Source: DAOPYU01 sp942493245
GTDB lineage: Bacteria; Sumerlaeota; Sumerlaeia; UBA8349
Length of the DNA: 64,000 nucleotides
Direction: 5' to 3'
Assembly (NCBI GenBank): GCA_942493245.1
Contig: OW818685.1
Location: 1,736,001-1,800,000, forward strand
Position 1 is the stretch's first letter. Each line of letters starts with the position of its first letter. Made by a program: the position numbers and the translations under genes. Under the pieces are notes generated by a model. That model saw nothing but the letters and a program-made list of their open reading frames with translations. It had not been told where the DNA came from and did no database searches. Shown piece after piece: positions 57,707-64,000 of the stretch.

Positions 57707-58564
57707 TCAATTCATTTGGTCAGCGAAATCTCTGTTTTGCTGCTTCGCAGTCTCAAAGCCGTTCGCCCAGTGAACCTCCTGGGGCGTGCGGTAGCCAAGC
57801 GACTGATGCGGCCGCTGCGTGTTGTAGAATCGGAAGTACGCCCCGAGCGCCTTGTCCGCAGCGGGCGGGTCCGCATACTCGCACAGGTACACCTCCTCGT
57901 ACTTCACGCTGCGCCACAGGCGTTCCGTGAAGATGTTGTCGAAGCAGCGGCCCCGCCCGTCCATGCTGATCCGGATGCCGCTCTCCTCCAGCCGTTTCGT
58001 GAACGCCCCGCTGGTGAACTGCACGCCCTGGTCGGTGTTGAAAATATCGGGACACCCCAGACGCAGCGCCTCGTCGAGAGTCTCGACGCAAAACGAGGTG
58101 TCGAGCGAGTTCGAGAGCCGCCACGCCAGCACGTAACGGCTGAACCAGTCGATCACCGCCGTCAGGTAGAGAAAACCGCCCGCCAGGCCGATGTACGTGA
58201 TGTCGGACGCCCAGACCTGGTTGGGGCGCACGATCGGCAGATCCCGCAGCAAATACGGGTACTTCTTGTGCTGCGGCGCGCTGTGGCTCAGGCCCTTGCG
58301 CGGCGCCACGGCCCGCAACCCCATCACCCGCATGAGCCGCTCGACCCGCTTGTGGTTGATCGGCTGGCCGAGGGTGCGCGAGAGGTGCGCGGTCATCTTG
58401 GGCGAACCGTAGAACGGAAAGCAGGTGTAGATCTCGTCGATCCGGCGCATCAGTTCCAACTCCTGAGGGTCGCGTTCCACCGGCTGGTAGTAGTAGGTCG
58501 AGCGCGGCAGACCGAGCAGGGCGCACTGGCGCGAAATGGCCAGTTCCCCGTGCCCCGGCTCCAC
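57707..58564 (-). CDS. IS3-family transposase OrfB (integrase domain)
   Basis: 285 residues from GTG 58564, but mainly expected as the C-terminal part of an OrfAB fusion. HTH_21-like start (SRQCALLGLPRSTYYYQP; YGSPKMTAHL), then the rve/DDE core: WASDITYIG (first D), FNTDQGVQFTS (second D) and NIFTERLWRSVKYEEVYL (E, 35 residues later), ending QRPHQSLGYRTPQEV. All catalytic residues are present and the frame is intact, so the element may be active. The Gly-Arg-rich ORFs in the other frames are shadows. Confidence 0.93.
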   Translation of the reverse strand: MEPGHGELAISRQCALLGLPRSTYYYQPVERDPQELELMRRIDEIYTCFPFYGSPKMTAHLSRTLGQPINHKRVERLMRVMGLRAVAPRKGLSHSAPQHKKYPYLLRDLPIVRPNQVWASDITYIGLAGGFLYLTAVIDWFSRYVLAWRLSNSLDTSFCVETLDEALRLGCPDIFNTDQGVQFTSGAFTKRLEESGIRISMDGRGRCFDNIFTERLWRSVKYEEVYLCEYADPPAADKALGAYFRFYNTQRPHQSLGYRTPQEVHWANGFETAKQQNRDFADQMN

Positions 58565-58586
58565 CAGCGCCCGCGCCTGGCCGGGG

Positions 58587-58877
58587 TCAAGCGCCGCACT
58601 TTTTTTTTAGCCAGTCGAGTTCCACCTTGAGCCGTCCGATCTGCTCGTAGAGTTGGCTGGTCTCTTCCGCCTCCTTTCCCGGCCGCTTGCGCCGGTCGGC
58701 GAAAGCCCCGCTCAGGGATTCCACCGCCTGCTTCTTCCACATCACCACCTGGTGGGGATGGATGCCGCGCTCGCTGGCAATCTCATTGATCGTCCGCTTG
58801 CCGCGAATTGCCTCCAGTGCCACCTCCGCCTTGAAAGACGCACTGAAACGTCGCCTCTTTTCGCTCATTTTCCCCAC
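58587..58877 (-). CDS. IS3-family transposase OrfA
   Basis: 96 residues. Helix-turn-helix of the IS3 OrfA type (RRRFSASFKAEVALEAIRG; INEIASERGIHPHQVVMWKK) is followed by a leucine-zipper-like helix (LYEQIGRLKVELDWLKKK). Near its end nine A residues in a row (58603-58611) form a slippery site. A -1 shift there avoids the TGA at 58587 and joins OrfA to the OrfB frame through SAALDPGQARALVEPGHG, the standard programmed frameshift in this family. It binds the terminal repeats. Confidence 0.92.
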   Translation of the reverse strand: MGKMSEKRRRFSASFKAEVALEAIRGKRTINEIASERGIHPHQVVMWKKQAVESLSGAFADRRKRPGKEAEETSQLYEQIGRLKVELDWLKKKCGA

Positions 58878-58942
58878 TCCTTCCTGGACACAAGCCTAAC
58901 AGAATACCACCTTAAAGGCCTGTCCAGTTTTCGGGGGGAACT

Positions 58943-60100
58943 TCAGTTACTGTTGGGTGAAGGAACGGTACACTTGCCATAGCCGTTATTTCCCCACGCC
59001 ACAATTGAACCATCGGATTTCAGCCCTAGACTGTGGTATCGCCATCCACCTGCGATGGCCACAAAATCACTATTGGGCGAAGGAAGATTACACTGGCCAT
59101 TGGCGTTACTTCCCCACGTCACAATCGAACCGTCGGATTTCAGAGCCAGACTATGGGAATATCCCGCCGCGATGGCCACAAAACCACTGTTGGGCGAGGG
59201 GATATTACATTGTCCTTCATCGTTTCTGCCCCACGCCACAACCGAACCATCGGATTTCAGACCTATACTGTGCGATTCTCCTGCCTCAATGGCGACAAAA
59301 CCACTGTTGGGAGAAGGAACGTCACATTGTCCCTTGTAGTAACTCGACTTGTCATAGTTTATTCCCCACGCCACAATTGACCCGTCGGATTTCAGGCCCA
59401 GACTGTGGTAAAACCCCGCCGCGAGAGCCACAAAATCAATGTTGGGGGAGGGAGCGGTACACTGACCGAATTCATTGATTCCCCACCCTATAATTGAACC
59501 ACTGGATTTCAGGCCCAAATTGTAGTAATACCCCGCCGTAGCTGCCACAAAGTCACTGTTGGGCGAGGGAACGGTATTTTGACCATAATCATTATACCCC
59601 CAGGTCACGACCGAACCATTGGACCTTATGCCCAGGCTGTGGCTTGCCCCTCCCGAGACGGCCAAGAATCCGCTGTTAGGCGATGGAACGGTACACTGGC
59701 CTGAGAGATTATAACCCCACGCTACGACCATTCCACTCTGAGCCGCCCCAAACGTGGCCGTCAGGGTCTTGGCCGCGTCCATAGTAAGAATTAACGGATT
59801 GGCCGCCTCCTGTCCCGCCGGGACGTCGCCCGTCCAGCCCGTAAACCGGTACCCCTGACGGGCGCCGGCGTAGAGGGTGACGGTCGTACCCGAGGAATAG
59901 TCTGCCAGTTGGGGAGACTGGATGAGGTAACCCTGTGTTCCGCTGGTCACAGTAGCCGAGAGCGTGAAGGCCGACGCCACCTGTGCGCTGGCCGCGCAAA
60001 GCAGAAACATGCCCCAGACCAGAAGCGGTAGAATTCCCCTGAAGTGGCCCGAAAACCCGCCTGTTGTCCCGACTCTCCGAATACGCCCCGATCCTGTCAT
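58943..60100 (-). pseudogene. RCC1/InlB/Ig giant protein, 5' part truncated by IS insertion
   Basis: 385 residues from ATG 60100 (GGGAG 8 bases upstream). Signal peptide (LPLLVWGMFLLCAASAQVASAF), one InlB-type repeat (GTQGYLIQSPQLADYSSGTT), then RCC1 repeats 1-6 and half of repeat 7, ending VPSPNSN. The stop TGA is the first three bases of the IS end, so the insertion itself ends the protein. With the 52694-57526 part the original gene was 1994 residues. The truncated product would be a secreted incomplete propeller, likely unfolded. Confidence 0.88.
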
Positions 60101-60534
60101 TCCACCCGCTCCCTGCAATCCAGATTTATTACATCGTCTTATCAAACTCTGTGATAGAGTATCCATTCTCCTTCATAGCAACAATAAGAAAATGACTCTG
60201 AGAGGACGGAACTTTCCGATTTCTTCCGAGCCACCCTTTTATGTTTCCCCGCGCCGGGGTAACAAAACCGCGGTGCCGTATAGCATCGGGAATTCGCCGC
60301 CATCGGGAATCTTCCATCGGGAATCTTCCTTGACTCTTGGGAAGGGACTGTGTCAAGGTATTATGTCTGCCCGGAGCATGATGACAGGGCGCGTCTTTTT
60401 CGGAATCCTGTTCTAAAAGATTGAATTCGGGGGCGTCTGGTCAGACGGAAAGACAGAATGCGCCTCGATCTTGCATTCCGGAACCGGTTTCGATAAACGC
60501 CAATTCGAGTGCGCCATCGGGAGTATGGATCTCT
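60101..60534. other. divergent spacer before the CheX-like gene
   Basis: It lies between the RCC1 gene (-) and the CheX-like gene (+). It contains a direct repeat of CATCGGGAATCTTC at about 60300-60325 and no supported gene. Short ORFs on both strands lack family-like sequence. Confidence 0.4.
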
Positions 60535-61059
60535 ATGCTTGAAAATGAACTCCGGCACTTTCGTGAGGCGGTCATCGAAGTCATGAAGACGATGGCGAAC
60601 CTCGAGGTGCATAGCAACAAGGTTTTTGAAAAACATGCCGTGGGCTGGCCGAGGGCGGATGTATCGGGGAATATCGGGCTGGTGGGGGATAAACTGATCG
60701 GTGGATTCGCCCTCCTGTTCCCCCGGGACGCCGTCCTGACCATTGCCTCCAATATGCTCTATGAAGAATTTACGGACATCACGGTGGATGTCTCGGATTG
60801 TGTGGGCGAACTGTGCAATATCGTCTGCGGAGGCGTGAAAAAACGCTTCTCCGAAGACCTGAAAATGCGCTTCAACCTGACTCAGCCGACGGTCATTCGG
60901 GGGGAAAACCACACCCAGTACCACATGATCCACCACCCGGTTTCAGTTATTCCTTTCAACTTCGACGATAAAGAATTCTACCTGGAAGCCTATCTGGTGG
61001 ACATTACGGGGCTGGAGTCGGAAAGCGAAATTCGCAAGCGCGTCAGTTCCATTTCCTGA
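60535..61059 (+). CDS. CheX-like chemotaxis phosphatase-fold protein
   Basis: The protein has 174 residues from ATG 60535; the ORF upstream to 60421 is not conserved in character. The CheC/CheX-type core shows VSGNIGLVGDKLIGGFALLF, then DCVGELCNIVCGGVKKRF (the ExxN phosphatase-like motif: E and N present), and a second half with MIHHPVSVIPFNFDDKEFYLEAYL. Family knowledge: CheX dephosphorylates CheY-P. No cheA, cheY or flagellar genes are nearby, so it could act on another response regulator. The weak GGA before ATG makes the start tentative. Confidence 0.75.
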   Translation: MLENELRHFREAVIEVMKTMANLEVHSNKVFEKHAVGWPRADVSGNIGLVGDKLIGGFALLFPRDAVLTIASNMLYEEFTDITVDVSDCVGELCNIVCGGVKKRFSEDLKMRFNLTQPTVIRGENHTQYHMIHHPVSVIPFNFDDKEFYLEAYLVDITGLESESEIRKRVSSIS

Positions 61060-61393
61060 CATTGATCTGAATTGTTTTCCTTTCGACAACGAACGGATTC
61101 TCTGTTCCGGTTGGACGATTTCCGCGGTGTTTTCCTCGAAAACACTTGCAAATCCACCGCTCGGAAGAGTAGGATTGTTTTGTAGGCCGATAACAACTGC
61201 AAAACCGCAAGTTTTTTGTTGTACCGGACCGGAAAAGGTCGGGTTGAGGTTTTGAGCCGTTCTCTTTGGAAAGCGCTGATATCAGGCTTGAAAGGGAGTC
61301 GAAAGGCGGCTCGTTTGCGGTTGTCCACCGGGAGCGAAGAATTGGGCCTCCGAGGTGGGAATGCGGGTTATTGTTGAGAAAGGAGGGCCTGAT
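61060..61393. other. spacer with no gene seen
   Basis: AT-richer than its surroundings. It ends in AAAGGAGG, the ribosome binding site of the next gene at 61394. I see no RNA gene or clear hairpin. Confidence 0.4.
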
Positions 61394-61639
61394 ATGCCGA
61401 GCGCAGGCGCAAGACATGTGGTGGGTAAGTACTATTCTGCGCGCGAAGTGGCCGCTGTGCTGGGAGTGGAGGCGGGGGCGATCCAGGGACTGGTAACGGC
61501 CGGTCTGTTACCCTGTCGGCACAATAAGAATGAACTGATGTTCACCCGCGGAGACATCGTGATCTACCTTCAGCGGGCACGTGAAGTCTCCCAGGAAACG
61601 TCAAACCAGAGCGTCGCATCCTCGTCCGTCAAAAAGTAA
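61394..61639 (+). CDS. small MerR/excisionase-like helix-turn-helix protein
   Basis: The protein has 81 residues from ATG 61394, fixed by AAAGGAGG 8 bases upstream. It has helix-turn-helix of HTH_17/MerR type: YYSAREVAAVLGVEAGAIQGLVTAGLLP, then NELMFTRGDIVIYLQRARE, the usual wing and third helix. Length suits excisionase-like or DNA-binding-domain-only proteins. No integrase is adjacent, so a regulatory role is as likely as an excision role. The Ser-rich tail (QETSNQSVASSSVKK) is unstructured. Confidence 0.75.
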   Translation: MPSAGARHVVGKYYSAREVAAVLGVEAGAIQGLVTAGLLPCRHNKNELMFTRGDIVIYLQRAREVSQETSNQSVASSSVKK

Positions 61640-61747
61640 ACCGGGTGTTTCCAGGCTTGCCGCCATCCGACACGCGCAAACGTGTCCCCGAAATACAAAA
61701 AAACAAAGAATTCACGGGAACGACAAAGTCGGACGCAGGGGAAGTGT

Positions 61748-62833
61748 TTACCATTCCACCCCCAGCATCAGGCAGTTCAACCCGCTTCCAATGCCCAGAA
61801 GGCCGACTCGGTCTCCCGCTTCCAGAAACTCGCGTTCCTCCGCGATGGCCAGTGTGATGGGTAGCGCGACGGTGCCGATGTTGCCGAAAAAGGGATAGGT
61901 GATGAAGTCCCGGGCGCTCGACAGACCCAGGGACTTGAGCACCGTCTCGCGGTGTACGGCGCCCACCTGGTGACAGATTGTTTTATCCACGTCTTCGACT
62001 TTCCAACCCAGTGTGTCGAGAAAATCGCGGAAGGTTTGAGATCCCAACTCCACGCCATTTTTCTGGACCGCCGCCGCGTCGGTATAATGCAGGGGGGAAT
62101 ACTGCCGACTGCACACAGACCCCAGCGGGGTTCTGGCGCGTTGCCCTTCCCGGCTGGCGGGTTCCATGCCCCAGGTGCAAAGTTCGTGGAATTGCGGAGC
62201 GGAACGCGCCGCGCCTCCCAGAAGCCGCCGCCGTCTTTCCCGAGACAACGACGCATCGGTCAGCACCACCGCGACCGCACCCGATCCACCCGTCAGGGTG
62301 GCCAGGCTGGGGACAAAGGTCTCCATGTTTCCCGCTTCAAGCATGCGCGCGATCATGACCTCGTTGATCTCGCGCGCGGTCTCGCACCCGATTGAGATCC
62401 CCGCTCGGATCTGTCCCAACTCGATCCGGTTGGCGATCTCAACGACTCCGTTCAAGACGCCCAGGCACGCGTTGCTGATGTCGTAAACAAATGCGCGCCC
62501 CCGCACGCCCAGGCCGTCCGCGATGCGGCAGGCCGTGGCCGGCTCGAAGTGTTCACGGCACACCGACCCATAGACCACCATGCCCAGGTCGGACGCGTCC
62601 AGTCCCGACGCCTCGAGCGCTTTCCGCCCCGCCGCAATCGCGCCCTGCGAGATCTCGAATCCATTGGGCCACCAGCGCCGCTCGTGGATGCCGGTCATGT
62701 GCTCGACCTGCCCCACCGGGATGTGCAACTTCTGGTACAAAGGCGCCAGGCGCTCTTCCAACTCCCGCGTAGTCACCACCACCGGCGGCAGCTCGTAGCC
62801 GAACGACTCGATATGGACTTTCGTATAACGCAT
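61748..62833 (-). CDS. 3-oxoacyl-ACP synthase III-like (OleA/FabH family)
   Basis: The protein has 361 residues with a thiolase fold. Catalytic triad: C123 (SNACLGVLNG), H288 (ICHQVGAVH) and N318 (FFGNIGTVALP). Other features are HMTGIHERRWWP, the early FabH signature, and the terminal IGSGLNCLMLGVEW. Family knowledge: FabH condenses acyl-CoA with malonyl-ACP; OleA condenses two acyl chains for olefin synthesis. The C-terminal SGLNCLMLG form resembles OleA-type enzymes, but no oleBCD genes are present. The partial PfaC-like gene upstream on the same strand suggests a specialised lipid pathway. GTGGAG lies 6 bases before ATG. Confidence 0.88.
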   Translation of the reverse strand: MRYTKVHIESFGYELPPVVVTTRELEERLAPLYQKLHIPVGQVEHMTGIHERRWWPNGFEISQGAIAAGRKALEASGLDASDLGMVVYGSVCREHFEPATACRIADGLGVRGRAFVYDISNACLGVLNGVVEIANRIELGQIRAGISIGCETAREINEVMIARMLEAGNMETFVPSLATLTGGSGAVAVVLTDASLSRERRRRLLGGAARSAPQFHELCTWGMEPASREGQRARTPLGSVCSRQYSPLHYTDAAAVQKNGVELGSQTFRDFLDTLGWKVEDVDKTICHQVGAVHRETVLKSLGLSSARDFITYPFFGNIGTVALPITLAIAEEREFLEAGDRVGLLGIGSGLNCLMLGVEW

Positions 62834-62910
62834 GATTTCTCCACTGATACTGTTTTATAGAGTTTGCCAAAAGGAATTTTCATGATGACGCGGAGTCGGG
62901 TGTTTCAGAT

Positions 62911-63037
62911 CCAAGTCCCGTCAGGGACTTCTGACAATAGCCCAGCGCTTCAGCGCTGGGTTCAGGATCATCCCGTTTCCCCGTCCCGGAGGGACGGTTG
63001 TCGGTTCCCCCAATTTTTCAGTCGTCCCTCCGGGACG
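62911..63037. repeat. cluster of four REP-like palindromes
   Basis: AAGTCCC-GTCA-GGGACTT (62913-62930), CCCAGCGCT-TC-AGCGCTGGG (62941-62960), CCGTCCC-GGA-GGGACGG (62981-62997) and CGTCCC-TCC-GGGACG (63023-63037). All lie in the gap between the PfaC-like gene and the ketosynthase gene on the same strand. Confidence 0.7.
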
Positions 63038-63095
63038 GAACGACTCATTGTAAAAACCAGCCGTTGAATCATGACGGTTCTTTCCGACAATTTCT

Positions 63096-64000
63096 CTAAA
63101 CCAGCCGCAGCGTGAAATCGTCCATCTGGTAGATGACCTTGCCGTCGGCCATCAGGTACCCGGCGGCGCGGATCAACCGCCGCGCGTCGTCAATCTCCGT
63201 CACCACCGCCTCAACCGTCACCAGACTGTTTTCCGGAATCACCTGTCCCCGGTAAGCCCACTGCTGCGTTTCACCCAACGCCATGGATTCGAAGCGCGCC
63301 GTGGATGGCAGCGTGTGAGAAGTCGGATTCTGTCCATCCCCTCCGCCCCAACGGTGAACCGCTGCGACCTTCAGCAGTTGCTGGAAGGTTTCCAGACCGA
63401 TCGAACCCGGGATGACGGGGTCCTGATAGAAGTGCGCGTCGAAGAACCACCCCTTCGGGTCCACCGGTTTCGACCCCCGGATGAATCCCAACCCCTTCGG
63501 GCCGCCGTTGGGCACAAACAGATCAATCCGGTCCAGGAAACGCAGGTTGGCGCGTTGGTCCGGTTGCAGTGCGGCCAGATGTTGGGCGGTCAGGTGAATC
63601 GAACAGAGACCGCCGATCCGCTCTTCCGAAGGGAACGGAAAACCCACCGGGTAGTCGAATGTCAGGCCTCGGGCCACTTCGGTTTTGGAAGGCTGATAAG
63701 GCGTCGCACCCCGGATGCCCACCTGATTCGCCAGGGCTTCCTTCGAGAAGAAACCGAACTGGGTCGTGCCTTTATAGAGCAATGTTTCGCGCGACGGCGA
63801 AGACTCCGGCGCGACCGGGTTCAGCGAAGGGTCGAACCACTTGGACAGGGGAATGGAACGGGAGAATCCTTCCAACCGATGGACCTCAAAATCGAACTCC
63901 TGGATAATCATTCCCCCGGTCGAGGCCACCTTTTTCATCTGGGCCACAATTGTCAGGGCCTTGGTCGCGGGGGTAATGGGAGTCACCTGAATGGCCTGCC
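63096..64000 (-). CDS. PfaC-like dehydratase (hotdog) protein, C-terminal part
   Basis: 301 residues are visible; the frame stays open at the window edge, and the GTG at 63986 need not be the start. It matches a FabA-like dehydratase domain of PUFA-synthase type: GWFFDAHFYQDPVIPGSIGLETFQQLLK carries the active-site His and the conserved PGS/G stretch. The first half looks like a preceding hotdog (LYKGTTQFGFFSKEALANQ; GLCSIHLTAQHLAALQPDQR). Family knowledge: tandem FabA domains in PfaC dehydrate and isomerise beta-hydroxyacyl-ACP chains in polyunsaturated or secondary lipid synthesis. The ketosynthase III lies downstream in the same direction, across a palindrome cluster. Confidence 0.82.
   Translation of the reverse strand, partial: QAIQVTPITPATKALTIVAQMKKVASTGGMIIQEFDFEVHRLEGFSRSIPLSKWFDPSLNPVAPESSPSRETLLYKGTTQFGFFSKEALANQVGIRGATPYQPSKTEVARGLTFDYPVGFPFPSEERIGGLCSIHLTAQHLAALQPDQRANLRFLDRIDLFVPNGGPKGLGFIRGSKPVDPKGWFFDAHFYQDPVIPGSIGLETFQQLLKVAAVHRWGGGDGQNPTSHTLPSTARFESMALGETQQWAYRGQVIPENSLVTVEAVVTEIDDARRLIRAAGYLMADGKVIYQMDDFTLRLV

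Larger units (their letters stand above)
57527..58945 (-). mobile_element. complete IS3-family insertion sequence
   Basis: 1419 bp. The ends are imperfect inverted repeats starting TGA(G/A)GTTCCCCCCG and containing TGGACAGG further in. The element is flanked by a 3-bp direct repeat GTT (57524-57526 and 58946-58948), the usual target duplication for the family. It carries orfA and orfB in the -1 frameshift arrangement. Removing the element and one GTT restores the host reading frame exactly. Confidence 0.92.

Noticed and set aside
58450..58740. 96-codon minus-strand ORF between orfA and orfB
   Set aside because: It is the third frame across the IS frameshift region; the -1 frame joins orfA to orfB correctly.

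Overview
The window is bacterial and moderately GC-rich. It encodes a tmRNA with an ALAA-ending tag, a tRNA-Val with encoded CCA, sigma70-like promoters and cytochrome bd. The giant secreted repeat proteins, the Hdr-Flx electron-transfer cluster, an OleA/FabH-like ketosynthase and many intergenic palindromes together suggest an uncultured, largely anaerobic, polymer-degrading lineage (PVC, Sumerlaeota or Hydrogenedentota type). No marker here fixes the phylum.

Layout. 0-5.3 kb: 3' part of an IS transposase, a secreted GH127-like beta-L-arabinofuranosidase and a frameshifted second GH127-like lipoprotein. 5.3-14.5 kb (minus): a 2890-residue surface protein with LamG-like domains, a beta-helix, nine InlB-type repeats, FN3 and a distinctive C-terminal module; behind it lies an ISAs1-type transposase relic. 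14.7-25.3 kb (plus): a probable five-gene operon coding for a dockerin/Calx-beta protein, a large coiled-coil protein, two tandem tail-collar proteins and a cohesin-like/InlB protein ending in the same C-terminal module. 25.8-28.1 kb: ssrA, a GH43-like lipoprotein, tRNA-Val and a small cysteine-rich protein. 28.2-32.9 kb (minus): O-antigen-ligase-like and YfhO-like membrane proteins.

33.1-37.8 kb is an oxygen-defence zone: PEBP lipoprotein, a superoxide-reductase-like/peroxiredoxin fusion with a promoter-overlapping palindrome, and cydAB. 38.1-45.0 kb holds hdrCBA-flxDCBA, a predicted NADH-linked flavin-bifurcating complex, split by a 4 x 20 bp tandem repeat and hairpins. 45.2-47 kb has a methyltransferase and an acyl carrier protein. 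47.2-60.1 kb (minus) encodes two giant RCC1-like proteins made of six propellers of exactly seven blades each (four plus two). One is interrupted by a complete IS3-family element with a 3-bp target duplication. 60.5-64 kb: CheX-like protein, small HTH protein, ketosynthase III and the end of a PfaC-like dehydratase protein.

The least described parts are the cohesin/dockerin/tail-collar operon with its shared C-terminal module, and the strings of seven-blade propellers with a shared C-terminal LPMW-(M/L)-IS tail.
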